The notes beneath the pieces were generated by a model. It was not told the origin of the DNA and did no database searches. It worked only from the letters and a program-made list of their open reading frames with translations. DNA of 64,000 nt from Bacillota bacterium. Lineage in GTDB: Bacteria > Bacillota > Clostridia > Peptostreptococcales > Anaerovoracaceae. Position numbers and translations under genes: made by a program. Shown here piece after piece: positions 8,699 through 17,858 of this stretch (the first letter of the stretch is position 1; each line of letters opens with the position of its first letter). The DNA lies in contig JAQXIX010000031.1 in NCBI GenBank assembly GCA_029008005.1, positions 1 through 64,000 on the forward strand. The letters are read 5' to 3'.

Positions 8699-9410
8699 AC
8701 TTATCTATTGCCTCGTCAATGTCTCCGTCAAACACCATCTTGCCCTTTACCATTACAATCCCGCGCTTGCAGAACTGTCTGGCAGTTCCTGTAGAGTGTG
8801 TTACGAAGAGAAGAGTCACGTTATCATTTTCGATCAATTCGTTTACTTTAGCCAGACATTTCTCCCTGAAGACTCTATCGCCTACACTGAGTGCTTCGTC
8901 TACAATCAGAATTTCAGGACTAATGTTGACATTCACTGCGAATCCCAGTCTGGCCTTCATTCCGCTGGAGTATGATCTTACGGGCTGGTCGATATACTCA
9001 TCGATTTCCGCAAAATCCACAATAGTCTGTTCTATCTCTTTAATCTCACTGTTTCTGAGACCACAGAGCTGTCCCTTAAGGTATATGTTTTCTCTTCCTG
9101 TCATCTCCGGGTCGAATCCCGATGTAAGCTCCAGCAGTGCGCTGACGCGACCGTCAACGCTTATTTCCCCTTCCGAAGGATAGGTTACTCCCGTTATCAT
9201 CTTGAGTATTGTGGATTTGCCGGCGCCGTTCTTGCCGAAAATTGCTACAGCCTCGCCTCTCTTTACCTGGAAGCTGACATTGTTAACAGCCAGTTTCGGC
9301 TTGTATGAAACCTTCTTTGAAAAAACCGCCATAAAGCGCTTCTTGTCATTCTTATACAGTTTATAGCGCTTTGTAACATTCTTGAATTTGATTACTACGT
9401 TGTTGTCCAT
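8682..9410 (-). CDS. tagH: Teichoic-acid-type ABC exporter ATP-binding subunit (TagH-like)
   Basis: ATPase of the two-component exporter that flips lipid-linked wall polymer to the outer face. 242 residues: Walker A GKNGAGKST at 59-67, signature SSGMK at about 148, Walker B ILIVDEALSVGD at about 168-178. The EALSVGD wording is characteristic of the polysaccharide/teichoic-acid exporter family (TagH, Wzt, KpsT). It lacks the C-terminal extension seen in Bacillus TagH or in carbohydrate-binding Wzt, so it is the short type. It lies 12 bases downstream of the permease gene and is the second gene of the operon. Confidence 0.92.
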   Translation of the reverse strand: MDNNVVIKFKNVTKRYKLYKNDKKRFMAVFSKKVSYKPKLAVNNVSFQVKRGEAVAIFGKNGAGKSTILKMITGVTYPSEGEISVDGRVSALLELTSGFDPEMTGRENIYLKGQLCGLRNSEIKEIEQTIVDFAEIDEYIDQPVRSYSSGMKARLGFAVNVNISPEILIVDEALSVGDRVFREKCLAKVNELIENDNVTLLFVTHSTGTARQFCKRGIVMVKGKMVFDGDIDEAIDKYEGRS

Positions 9411-9422
9411 TGAATGCGCCTC

Positions 9423-10229
9423 CTACAATACGTCAGGTATCTCTTTGATCAGTTTCTTGTATGCCCATACTGCCGCTATAGTCATAACAAGAAACATTCC
9501 CAGATAGATTCCCAGCTGAAGAGGTTCCTCCCAGAACCAGACTTTGTATATGAAGCAGTTTCTGTAACCTGTTGCTATAAATGTTACAGGATTAAAGAAA
9601 AGTACCTTCTGAAGCCACGGAATACCGATTGTGTTAACATCCCACATGATTCCCGAGAACCAGAAAATCGCTGTATTTACCGATTTGATAAGGTTTATGA
9701 AGTCTTTGCTCATTGCACCCAGCATTGAAGCGAAGAGACTCCACGAAATGAAAAACATCGCCATCAGCAGCATGTAGAAAAATGTCTGCAGCCAGTAAAT
9801 GTCAGGCATATGTCCCGTAATTATGAAAATCATACAGCATATGACCATAAGACCCAGATGTATTACCAGCTTGGATATTCCCACAAATGTAGGAATTGTA
9901 GATACGGGAAACTTCATCTTCGTAACAAGAAATCTGTATTTTCGAATGGCTCCCGTTCCCTGGGAAATCATATCGCTCATGAAGAACCATGCTATGAATC
10001 CCGGAATCATCCACAGTACGAAAGGATATCCGTTAACGCCGCCGCCTGCTCTGATTCCGTATGTGAATGCAAACCAGAAGACTACAATAGTGATTGTCGG
10101 TTTTACAAGAGCCCATGCCCATCCGAGGGCTGCGCCGCTGTATGTCTTGATAATATCCGATTTGGCCAGCTTAAGTATCTGTCTGCGCCATTCAAAATGT
10201 TCGATAAATATCGTTTTTAACGCTTCCAC
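9423..10229 (-). CDS. tagG: Teichoic-acid-type ABC exporter permease (TagG-like)
   Basis: ABC-2 type permease of 268 residues with six hydrophobic segments and the TagG/Wzm layout: a soluble N-terminal lead (LKLAKSDIIKTYSGAALGWAWALVKP), then PFVLWMIPGFIAWFFMSD and a C-terminal VTFIATGYRNCFIY loop. It forms the membrane channel with the ATPase encoded next. The start is GTG at 10229, supported by a perfect AAGGAGAGATAA; there is no nearer ATG. It is the first gene of the minus-strand wall-polymer operon, and an extended -10 element lies about 35 bases upstream. Confidence 0.92.
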   Translation of the reverse strand: MEALKTIFIEHFEWRRQILKLAKSDIIKTYSGAALGWAWALVKPTITIVVFWFAFTYGIRAGGGVNGYPFVLWMIPGFIAWFFMSDMISQGTGAIRKYRFLVTKMKFPVSTIPTFVGISKLVIHLGLMVICCMIFIITGHMPDIYWLQTFFYMLLMAMFFISWSLFASMLGAMSKDFINLIKSVNTAIFWFSGIMWDVNTIGIPWLQKVLFFNPVTFIATGYRNCFIYKVWFWEEPLQLGIYLGMFLVMTIAAVWAYKKLIKEIPDVL

Positions 10230-10263
10230 TTATCTCTCCTTAAAAATCACAAAATGTCATCCT

Positions 10264-10272
10264 ATTTTAACA
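10264..10272 (-). promoter_or_regulatory. Probable extended -10 promoter of the tagGH/transferase operon
   Basis: The minus strand reads TGTTAAAAT, an extended -10, about 35 bases before the GTG of the tagG-like gene. The -35 region 17 bases upstream (TGGTGC) is poor, as is often tolerated with an extended -10. The 86-base gap is shared with the divergent membrane-protein gene, for which no clean promoter was found. Confidence 0.45.
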
Positions 10273-10315
10273 CAATTTATTGATTTGCACCATATTATGG
10301 AGTAAGATTTGTAAT

Positions 10316-12439
10316 ATGGATATAATTGAGAAAACAATGACGAACGATAAACTTAATAATGCCGTTAAAGTATTGTGTGCCGCCGCCCTGATTATTATGA
10401 TTTCAATGTGCGGAGGCCTTTATCATGCTCAGATTGGCCGGCTGGCTGTCTTCGCTCTGTACATAGTATTCTATGTTCAGATTCCGGGGCTTTACATTCT
10501 GGATCTGTTTTCCCTGAAGTTCAGCCACATTTCAACCAAGCTGTGTCTCGGTCTTTTCACCGGATGGAGCCTGATTATAATACAGTACTTTATCACTGAG
10601 CTTATCGGCACGAATATTCTTCTGTACGTAGCGGGACCTGTTCTCTCGGTTCTGTACATTGTCTTCGTGTCGGTTCCTGCACTCCGGGGAAAGAAAGGAA
10701 AAGCTTTCGGGGGTTTTTCCTTTAACAGAATGTCCGGAGCTTTTGCTGTATTCGCTGTTATGGCTCTCGCTTACTCCCTGCTTTATACTCAGTATCTTTA
10801 CATGGCGCCGGATACCTGCGATTTCACTTATTTAAATGCAGACCGCGGTTTCCATATGGGGCTTATCGAAACTCTGTCCCACGGATGGCCTATGGAAAGT
10901 CCCTGGGTAAACGGCATCACTTTTAATTATCACATTTTCACGGAAATGATGTATTCGGTTCCTGTCAGGCTTTTTGGTCTCAGTGTCGATACTGTCCTTG
11001 TTACCTGCGGTCCTTTCATGACTGTCTATACTTTTTCCCTGTCACTTTATACTGTTCTCAGGGAAATGTGCAGTAACACAGACAAGACGGGGCTCTACTG
11101 TCTGGCGGTGATGCTTGCCAATCTCTACATCACTCGTTCCTCAACTAATTCTCTGGCATTTCTGTTTATCTTCAGAAACGAAAACGCTTCAGGTTACGGC
11201 ATCAGCGCTGCTTTCGCTCTGATGGTTGCTCTTAAGTACTGGTACAATGCATATTCCTCCGGTCAGCCTTCACGTCGTTATTTCATCGTGCTGGCGGCAT
11301 TTATGATGCTTCTGACCGGAATCAAGGGTCCTATGGGACTTGTTATGATAGGTGCTGTATGGGGAACCTGTCTGCTGGGCATGATTCTGCGCAAAGTTCC
11401 CGGGAAGACTCTTGTTCCCGTTCTTGTTTTATCTGTCTGTTTCCTTCTAATCTATGTAGTTATTCTGGGAATGAAGGGACAGTCCAACGGCGGCGGCACT
11501 TCTATTTTCGCTTTTGCCACTATAGCCAATATAGCTTACTATAAGTCGGCCTTGATTGCTTTCATGAAGGGGTTCGGTATTCCTAAAATTATCAGGCTTG
11601 CTGTTGTTCTCGTTGTATTCCTGGCATTTTTCTTCACTGCCTTTTTCGTGCCATTTTGCGCAGGATATATCAGAGAGCTTTGCCTGGTTCTCACAGGTCG
11701 CAAGAAATTCGATTTCCCGGCAGTAACTGTTTATGCCGTTGTTCTTCTGGGAATGGTATTCCTGTTCATATTTAACTACAGCGGTCACAGCCAGGTTTAC
11801 TTCGGTCTTCTGGCTCTTCTGTTCTCTCCTGTTATCGCTTTCAGATTTCTGGAAGATATGTCCGGGAATAAATCGGCGTGGATGAGACTTGTCCGTATTG
11901 CCTTTGCTGTATGTCTGGTGATTTCCACTATGACTCTGGCAGGTCATTATCAGAAGCTTGCGGACGGTGCTGTCGATGCCCTTGATACTCACAAGACCTA
12001 TGACACTTACTTGAGCATAAGCAAAGACGAATACAATGCCATGAAGTGGATTGAAAGCAATACTCCTTATGATTCACTGCTGGCTACAGACAGATACTAC
12101 AGTGTTTCACTTGATGAGTATGATGTGAAGGATCGATGGAAAAACAGATTCTTCCTGTATTCTATTTATTCTAACAGGTTCTGTTATCTTGAAGGGTCCG
12201 GCTACAATATCCCTGATGACAAGTGGGAACTTCGCCGGGATATGCTTGAAAAGAACAGTGCTCTCTATGACAGCGCCAATGCCCGTCGCGGAGACGATGC
12301 CCGAGAGCTTGGTGTTGATTATGTAATTGTATCGAAGCGCTTTACCGATGCCGGAAATCTCTCCGGCAAAGGCTATGAACTGTGCTTCTCCAATGATGAT
12401 ATTGATATTTATCAGGTGACTGACCGGGCAGCTGACTAG
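10316..12439 (+). CDS. Polytopic membrane protein, probable GT-C type glycosyltransferase
   Basis: About 707 residues with some 12-14 hydrophobic segments and a soluble C-terminal tail of about 150 residues (from roughly TYDTYLSISKDEYNAMKW). The outward loop after the fourth helix has an acidic/His-rich stretch, DTCDFTYLNADRGFHMGLI followed by SHGWPMESPWVNG and NYHIFTEMM. Such motifs are typical of lipid-phosphate-sugar dependent GT-C enzymes that act outside the membrane. No specific family is recognised. The ATG at 10316 is chosen because a GGAG lies 13 bases upstream; in-frame starts at 10280 and 10337 are possible. It is divergent from the TagG operon, and its stop codon overlaps the stop of the convergent flippase by four bases. 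Confidence 0.6.
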   Translation: MDIIEKTMTNDKLNNAVKVLCAAALIIMISMCGGLYHAQIGRLAVFALYIVFYVQIPGLYILDLFSLKFSHISTKLCLGLFTGWSLIIIQYFITELIGTNILLYVAGPVLSVLYIVFVSVPALRGKKGKAFGGFSFNRMSGAFAVFAVMALAYSLLYTQYLYMAPDTCDFTYLNADRGFHMGLIETLSHGWPMESPWVNGITFNYHIFTEMMYSVPVRLFGLSVDTVLVTCGPFMTVYTFSLSLYTVLREMCSNTDKTGLYCLAVMLANLYITRSSTNSLAFLFIFRNENASGYGISAAFALMVALKYWYNAYSSGQPSRRYFIVLAAFMMLLTGIKGPMGLVMIGAVWGTCLLGMILRKVPGKTLVPVLVLSVCFLLIYVVILGMKGQSNGGGTSIFAFATIANIAYYKSALIAFMKGFGIPKIIRLAVVLVVFLAFFFTAFFVPFCAGYIRELCLVLTGRKKFDFPAVTVYAVVLLGMVFLFIFNYSGHSQVYFGLLALLFSPVIAFRFLEDMSGNKSAWMRLVRIAFAVCLVISTMTLAGHYQKLADGAVDALDTHKTYDTYLSISKDEYNAMKWIESNTPYDSLLATDRYYSVSLDEYDVKDRWKNRFFLYSIYSNRFCYLEGSGYNIPDDKWELRRDMLEKNSALYDSANARRGDDARELGVDYVIVSKRFTDAGNLSGKGYELCFSNDDIDIYQVTDRAAD

Positions 12440-13737
12440 CATGACTGCAGCGACTGCCCCGGTTTCTTTGACCGCAATTCTATTTTATATCCGGCTATAA
12501 GCGTAACGCTGAAAATTACAGCAAGGCCGGTCATCAGCGATGTGTACATCAGCGATGTTCCCAGCATTCCGTAGTTGAGAACGAAAAATTTCGAAAGCAG
12601 CTTCGCTGCCAGGGCAATGGCTATATATCCGCCTGTCAGCAGACGCTGCTGTCTTATTACTGTCATTACTACTGCGAAAAAGTTCACCATGGCCATCATT
12701 CCGCCTCCTATAAGGAGAATGCAGAGTTCCGTTCTTTCCGCAGACAGGTCCGTTCCGAAAATAACCGACAGTATCGGTGTCCCGAGAAACCACGCAAATA
12801 CTACAGCACATACTGTAATTCCCGTAATTGCCAGCATTTGAACGGCTATCATTTTCTTGAATTTCTTCAGGTGTCTGTCATGCCATTCCTCCGCGAGTCT
12901 TACCAGTATCGGGTTGAATATGAAATTCGCCAGCATCTCTATAGCGAATACCGGCATAAATATGAAATTGAATTTCGCCTGTATTACTTCGTTGAGATAT
13001 GCGTCTATAGCGTATTTCGGTGCATTTCCAACGTAAAGAAGCATAAAGAATCCGAGAAATATCGGGAAACATTCCACGAAAATTCTCTTTACGGATTCCT
13101 TGTTTACTTCTGATTTCAGTCGGCAGAAATCGGGTGCAACGAGTATTGTTGACATGAATGTTGTGATTATTGACACTACAGTCCACACAATTACCGAAAT
13201 CAGCAGGTTATGTGTAATTATAAGACATACGCAGCAGCTTGCCACACTTGCAACCAGTCTGAACATTGTCGTCTTTGATGCGATATCAAGTCTCCATTTC
13301 TGCTGGAATCGACCGTATATTACATCTGCATATGACTCGAACATTTTAAGAATACAGACAAATAAAACTATAAGTGCCTTATCTGCGGAATACCCGTTAC
13401 AGAGCAGACCGTAAATTACTGCTCCGACGCTTCCGATCGTCATTGCCGCACATGAAAGTATCCTGAAGAAATGGTATTCGCCGAAGCTGTTAATTTCTTT
13501 TATGTCGCTTACCTGATATTTTCTTACACCGAATTCGCCGATGTATGACATCAGGCTGGATATCGCATATGCTATAGAGAATATGCCTGCATCCTCCAGC
13601 CCGTTTGTTCTCATAATAACCATCAGGAGAATAACGGATCTGACTGAATACAGCAGTCCCGATGCGGCATTCCATATATAACTCGATTTCTCTATGTCCT
13701 TAGTTTCTGTAAAAAGTCCTTTTAGTTTTTCTTTCAT
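12436..13737 (-). CDS. MOP-superfamily lipid-linked oligosaccharide flippase (Wzx-like)
   Basis: Multi-pass membrane protein of 433 residues with 12-14 helices, of the MATE/Wzx-type polysaccharide transport superfamily. It should flip a lipid-linked sugar to the outside. The N-terminal region SSYIWNAASGLLYSVRSVI and MRTNGLEDAGIFSIAYAI is typical of this branch. It is a clear full-length paralogue of the protein at 21833-23131: they share NAPKYAIDAYL versus NAPKYAIDRYL, NFIFNPI and LNYGMLGTS versus VNYGMLGAT. ATGA overlap with the GT-C-like gene upstream couples the two. Its stop overlaps the end of the convergent gene at 10316-12439. Confidence 0.85.
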   Translation of the reverse strand: MKEKLKGLFTETKDIEKSSYIWNAASGLLYSVRSVILLMVIMRTNGLEDAGIFSIAYAISSLMSYIGEFGVRKYQVSDIKEINSFGEYHFFRILSCAAMTIGSVGAVIYGLLCNGYSADKALIVLFVCILKMFESYADVIYGRFQQKWRLDIASKTTMFRLVASVASCCVCLIITHNLLISVIVWTVVSIITTFMSTILVAPDFCRLKSEVNKESVKRIFVECFPIFLGFFMLLYVGNAPKYAIDAYLNEVIQAKFNFIFMPVFAIEMLANFIFNPILVRLAEEWHDRHLKKFKKMIAVQMLAITGITVCAVVFAWFLGTPILSVIFGTDLSAERTELCILLIGGGMMAMVNFFAVVMTVIRQQRLLTGGYIAIALAAKLLSKFFVLNYGMLGTSLMYTSLMTGLAVIFSVTLIAGYKIELRSKKPGQSLQSC

Positions 13738-15482
13738 TTAACTTCTCTTACAGCCTGCCATATACTGTATCCGCCTGCTGTTCCTGTTTCCTTCATGTGT
13801 ATTTCGGAACCTTCTTCTCCGTACCATTTGTTAAAGTATTCTTCCAGTCTGTCGATGTTGCTGTTTGCCACGAATCTGATTCTGTCGCTGTCAATTGCGT
13901 CTCCGTAACAGTTTGTCACACCGAAGCCTCGGAATTTTTCTTGTATATACGGCGAGTGGGTTCCCCAGGAGCCTGTGCCCATAATATTATTTACTGTCTG
14001 AGGATAGCTTAATGCGTCTGCATATTCCGGTGCACTTCGTTTAACCGAAATATCACATATGAACAATGTGTTTTCCTGAGCTTCCGTGTATTCCAGAAGC
14101 TCTGAGGAAATAATTCTTCCCTCTGTTTCCGCTGCCTTTGCAATATCCGCCTTATACATGGGAATACTAAGACCGCAGCAGATTATTACTGTTATAACTG
14201 TAGCTGCCGCAGTTGCTGCCTTAAGCGACAGAAGATTATTTCTGTCCCTTCGGCTGCCGCCGGCTCTGCGGAAATACTCCGGTTTCATGTAGTACAAAAG
14301 CCACAGAATGCATCCCGCATCTGCCATGTACGTAGCTCTATATGCCGGGCGACCCATGTAGTACAGCATCATGTACAGAACTGCCGCCGAGGCACCTGCC
14401 GCCAAGACAAAAGGCAGGTATTTCGGTCTCATAAACACCACCGCCGTCAAAGCCATAAGCACCATTATTATTATATGAGAGCCTCTTCTCGAGTGTTCCG
14501 TAATGTCGCTTATTGTGCCTTTCACAAATTCTTTGACAACTTCAGCCGGTGCCTTGGATTCACCCTGCTCCAGATCAGTATATGTTTCTCTCAAAGCCAG
14601 CAGATTTTTCTCCGCAGCCGCGCCCTCATCGTCAAGATACCAGTGGCTTATAAGATAAACATCGTTTTCCGAAAGTCCCGTATGCTTGTATTTTTCCGGG
14701 TTTTCGATGAAACTGCTGTACACGGGGTAATCAACCACGTTGGATCTGGCATCGTTGTAGCTGTTGTACTCACTGCGTTCAGGATCGCTGTTCACCATGT
14801 TCATTGACGCTGTATGCATCAGCATCGTTCCGCAGAGAATAATAAATATCAGACAGTATTTGCCTATCTGCTTCGGTTTGAACAGTCCTGCATCAGCCAG
14901 TTTCTTTCTTTCGTATATGAGCTCAAAGATCAGATACAGTCCTGCGAATCCCACTGCTGCCGCCAGGCTGTAAATTCTGAATGCGGCTCCCATATAAACC
15001 ATAATTATGGCGAATACATAGTATCCCAAGTGGCGTCTTTTCAACATGCTGTCTGCAAGTATCATCATTCCGGATATTGTCAGAAGAGCTGATGTTTTCG
15101 TGAACTGTATCATCCCGTAGTGATCAAAGGCCAGCATTCCGATTATCATTACCGTCGCTGTATTAAATAATAATCCCCTGCCCTTGTCCAGCATTATTTT
15201 CGTTACTGCCGTAAAGCACAAAAACGCTGCGGCCATCTGCACCGTAACGAATATGTTTACGCCGGTTACAACTGACTGGAGCGCTGCGAGGGGAACACAC
15301 AAAAAGTAGTTTACAAATATGAGGTATGGTTCTCCGTCTGCAATTCTGCACGCCAGTGCAAAATCGTCATTCGTTTCGTAAACTACATCTGTGAGAAGCA
15401 GAATAACTGCCATTATTATTATGTTGACCGCAAATGCGGTCAACATGTTTTTTCTACTGCTCTTTTTTTGTATATTGTCCAT
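13734..15482 (-). CDS. Polytopic membrane protein, probable GT-C type glycosyltransferase
   Basis: 582 residues, about 11-12 helices. After the first helix an outward loop has VYETNDDFALACRI, an acidic Asp-Asp motif in the position used by GT-C glycosyltransferases. The C-terminal ~130 residues are soluble and lie outside, ending in a region with YADALSYPQTVNNIMGTGSWGTHSP. No exact family is recognised; the pairing with a flippase (four-base overlap) points to extracytoplasmic transfer of a sugar from a polyprenyl-phosphate carrier to a wall polymer. SD is weak. It is 22 bases downstream of the NlpC/P60-like gene. Confidence 0.6.
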   Translation of the reverse strand: MDNIQKKSSRKNMLTAFAVNIIIMAVILLLTDVVYETNDDFALACRIADGEPYLIFVNYFLCVPLAALQSVVTGVNIFVTVQMAAAFLCFTAVTKIMLDKGRGLLFNTATVMIIGMLAFDHYGMIQFTKTSALLTISGMMILADSMLKRRHLGYYVFAIIMVYMGAAFRIYSLAAAVGFAGLYLIFELIYERKKLADAGLFKPKQIGKYCLIFIILCGTMLMHTASMNMVNSDPERSEYNSYNDARSNVVDYPVYSSFIENPEKYKHTGLSENDVYLISHWYLDDEGAAAEKNLLALRETYTDLEQGESKAPAEVVKEFVKGTISDITEHSRRGSHIIIMVLMALTAVVFMRPKYLPFVLAAGASAAVLYMMLYYMGRPAYRATYMADAGCILWLLYYMKPEYFRRAGGSRRDRNNLLSLKAATAAATVITVIICCGLSIPMYKADIAKAAETEGRIISSELLEYTEAQENTLFICDISVKRSAPEYADALSYPQTVNNIMGTGSWGTHSPYIQEKFRGFGVTNCYGDAIDSDRIRFVANSNIDRLEEYFNKWYGEEGSEIHMKETGTAGGYSIWQAVREVK

Positions 15483-15504
15483 TTATATGTGTCTTTAAGC
15501 TCAG

Positions 15505-16716
15505 TTATTTTCTAACCTGTTTCGCTTTCTTTACTGTCACCGGACCTACGATTCCATCGCGTTTCAGCTTCATCTTTTTCTGGAAAGCCTTAGTATATTT
15601 TATTGTCTGGTATCCGAAATCGCCGTCAACTTTTATCTTGCTGTATCCGTACCACTTCAGGAACGTCTGCCACTTTTTTATTTCGGCTTTCTTGCCTTTG
15701 CTCTTGCTGACTGTAGATGAAGGGAACGCTCCTGTATACTTGCTTCCTGAGGATGATGTCGCTGCCGCAGCTGATGTTCCCGTACTTGTAGTTGCCGCAG
15801 GTTTTCCCGATGACGGCATATTGCTTTCTGTTGCCGTAAACGGCTGTTTTCCTGCTACTTCATAAGCTTTTGCCAGACTTCCGCTTCCGAATTTACCGTC
15901 AGCTTCCAGTCCGTTTGCCTGCTGGAATTTTTTAACTGCCGCTTCTGTATTGGCTCCGTATGATCCGTCCGGCTTGCCGCAGAAGTATCCTGCCCAGTTG
16001 AGGAATTCCTGAAGCAGCTTAACCTGATAGGAATTGTCACCCTTTGAAAAGGACGTTGTGCAAGGGTTCTTCGCTCTGTAAACGGAATACATCTTGTAGC
16101 TTGACGGCTTGAATGTTTTCGCCTTGGCATCTCTCACACCGTATGTCTTCAGTGAGTAATGAGCATTGGCAATATATGCCGTATCTTTGTATTCCACGAA
16201 TATGCTTATGTGTCCGCCGCCGCCCCTGAAAAGCACCATGATTATATCGCCCGGACGGAAGTCTTCTTTTTTGTATACGTTTACTTTCTCGAACTTGCTG
16301 GAGGATGGCAGATATGTCAGATCCGGTTCAAGGCCTCTCGGAAATGACGTATCATATCCGCATGATCTGACTACTGTTCCCACGAAAACATCACAGGATG
16401 CACCTGCTCTTGTCTGCTTGCCCCATGACGATCTACTGCCGTATGCTTTTGTAAGTGCTGCAGCATATTCGGCAGTCGGTTTTCCTCCCGGATACGAGTA
16501 TTTTGATTTGGCTGTCCCATAGGGCCACGAACATTTTATTGCCTGTTTAGCGATTTTATTAGGCAGTTCAGGCATTTTGCCGTCATATGTGGCTCCGTAT
16601 ACTGCCGTTCCCGGCCGGACAATTGAAACGCATGTCAGTACCATCGCCACAGCAATAAAAACTGATGCGATTCTCTTGAATGTGAACCTCTTTAATCGGT
16701 TTTTATTTTCTTTCAT
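15505..16716 (-). CDS. Secreted NlpC/P60-like peptidase with two peptidoglycan-binding domains
   Basis: 403-residue exported protein. Signal-type N-terminus (basic, then ASVFIAVAMVLTCVSIV). A papain-like NlpC/P60 or amidase fold spans about residues 50-210, with the candidate catalytic cysteine Cys108 in RAGASCDVFVG, His169 in GGGGHISIF and His186 in IANAHY. Two peptidoglycan-binding type-1 repeats follow: LLQEFLNWAGYFCGKPDGSYG at about 225-285 and WQTFLKWYGYSKIKVDGDFG at about 345-400, separated by a Ser/Thr/Ala-rich linker. It probably cuts muropeptides during wall growth next to the polymer locus. Start ATG follows GGGGAAGAAGAG. CHAP-like membership is an alternative reading of the catalytic core. 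Confidence 0.8.
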   Translation of the reverse strand: MKENKNRLKRFTFKRIASVFIAVAMVLTCVSIVRPGTAVYGATYDGKMPELPNKIAKQAIKCSWPYGTAKSKYSYPGGKPTAEYAAALTKAYGSRSSWGKQTRAGASCDVFVGTVVRSCGYDTSFPRGLEPDLTYLPSSSKFEKVNVYKKEDFRPGDIIMVLFRGGGGHISIFVEYKDTAYIANAHYSLKTYGVRDAKAKTFKPSSYKMYSVYRAKNPCTTSFSKGDNSYQVKLLQEFLNWAGYFCGKPDGSYGANTEAAVKKFQQANGLEADGKFGSGSLAKAYEVAGKQPFTATESNMPSSGKPAATTSTGTSAAAATSSSGSKYTGAFPSSTVSKSKGKKAEIKKWQTFLKWYGYSKIKVDGDFGYQTIKYTKAFQKKMKLKRDGIVGPVTVKKAKQVRK

Positions 16717-16731
16717 CTCTTCTTCCCCTTA

Positions 16732-17139
16732 TTATTTGCTGTTTTCACCGTTTTTGTTCAAATCGTTCTTGATTTGAGTTGTTGATATTTCCGGCGTTCT
16801 GGGCAGGTATACCACTTCGCAATATTCTTTAAGGAAGTCGAACTTACCTTCCCAGTCATCGCCTATTACGAATGTATCCACTTTGAATTCCTGCACATCG
16901 CTGGCTTTCTGATCCCAGCTTTCTTCAGGAATTACAAGATCCACATACCTGATTGCTTCAACGAGACGTTTTCTCTCCTCGTATGTGAAATAGCATTTCT
17001 TACTCTTCTCGTTCCAGTTAAATTCGTCTGTGGAAATGGCGACTATGAGATAGTCTCCAAGCGCCTTTGCTCTCTGTAGCAGATTAACATGCCCATAATG
17101 AAGTAAATCGAATGTTCCGTATGTAATTACTTTTTTCAT
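16732..17139 (-). CDS. tagD: Glycerol-3-phosphate cytidylyltransferase
   Basis: Makes CDP-glycerol from CTP and sn-glycerol-3-phosphate, the donor for the CDP-glycerol transferases of this locus. 135 residues, the usual TagD/TarD size. The nucleotidyltransferase signature HYGH lies at residues 14-17 in [13 protein letters not shown] and the [11 protein letters not shown] motif near the C-terminus. The [20 protein letters not shown] segment is also typical of TagD. Upstream SD AAAGGAATTATCC. Its presence confirms that glycerol-phosphate is a building block here, although the related FAD-synthase or ribitol-type families share the fold. Confidence 0.95.
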   Translation of the reverse strand: MKKVITYGTFDLLHYGHVNLLQRAKALGDYLIVAISTDEFNWNEKSKKCYFTYEERKRLVEAIRYVDLVIPEESWDQKASDVQEFKVDTFVIGDDWEGKFDFLKEYCEVVYLPRTPEISTTQIKNDLNKNGENSK

Positions 17140-17192
17140 TGGATAATTCCTTTCGGTTTCATGTTTCAGTTCCTGTTCATTCTACCACATAA

Positions 17193-17221
17193 TTGCGGTT
17201 TTTTCGAGATTATGATATCAT
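17193..17221 (+). promoter_or_regulatory. Probable promoter of the small lipoprotein gene
   Basis: TTGCGG, 17-base spacer, TATCAT, about 75 bases before the ATG at 17297. The -10 lies inside a perfect 12-base palindrome TATGATATCATA (17211-17222), which could be an operator. Confidence 0.45.
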
Positions 17222-17296
17222 AGCTTAACAAATTAATATATTTAATCCGGCTCATTGGCAGAGCCGAAATAACAAGCCATAAAAAGGGAGGGAAAA

Positions 17297-17761
17297 ATGA
17301 AAAAAACCACTATGAAGTTATACGCGAAAGCGGTGGTTTTGATGGTGATCTTCTCACTGTTTATCTTTACACTTTGCGCATGCGGTGATGATAAGGATAA
17401 TGCTGAAGAACCCACTAAAGAAAAATCCACCGAGAGTATAGAAGACTTAAAAACTCCGGAACAACTGGAATCAAAAGCCAAGGAACTCAATTCCGATGAG
17501 TCGAATTTCTACGGCACATGGACAGCAACTTCCGCTCAGGCTAAAAACCTCTACGGTACATTCCAGTTTACTCTTAAAGATGACGGAACCTTTGATGCAG
17601 CTATAACAGACGAAAAGTTTTCCGGCACATGGAAGGCGACTTCCGACGGAATTGAATATACAAGCGAGCTTATAAGCGGCAAAATGTACTACAGCGACAA
17701 ATGCAAACTGGTCTTCCAGGAGGAAGAGGATATTCGTGTAGTTCTCACGAAGGTTGAATAA
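17297..17761 (+). CDS. Small predicted lipoprotein
   Basis: 154 residues. A lipoprotein signal peptide (basic start, hydrophobic core VVLMVIFSLFIFTL) ends in LCAC with the lipidated cysteine predicted at residue 29. A charged linker (about 30-70) leads to a small beta-rich domain with two similar repeats, NFYGTWTATSAQAKNLYGTFQF and FSGTWKATSDGIEYTSEL, of the lipocalin-like/DUF type found in many Clostridia lipoproteins. It is monocistronic, with GGGAGGG before ATG and a strong terminator after it. Function unknown; a role in wall or surface stress is a guess from its neighbours only. Confidence 0.75.
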   Translation: MKKTTMKLYAKAVVLMVIFSLFIFTLCACGDDKDNAEEPTKEKSTESIEDLKTPEQLESKAKELNSDESNFYGTWTATSAQAKNLYGTFQFTLKDDGTFDAAITDEKFSGTWKATSDGIEYTSELISGKMYYSDKCKLVFQEEEDIRVVLTKVE

Positions 17762-17776
17762 TGACGGTTAAATGAT

Positions 17777-17818
17777 AAAAAAGGGAATTCGGTAATCATG
17801 TTCCGAATTCCCTTTTTT
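17777..17818. terminator. Strong bidirectional terminator
   Basis: A perfect 16-base stem (AAAAAAGGGAATTCGG paired with CCGAATTCCCTTTTTT) around a 10-base loop. It lies between the convergent lipoprotein gene and L,D-transpeptidase gene and has a T-run on either strand. Confidence 0.92.
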
Positions 17819-17858
17819 AATTCATTTTTCTTTTATCTAATCGATACAGCTGTAATTC

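Noticed and set aside
10280..10315. Upstream ATG (12 extra codons) for the GT-C-like protein
   Set aside because: The extra segment has no ribosome binding site before it and adds no recognisable part of the signal or first helix; kept only as an alternative.
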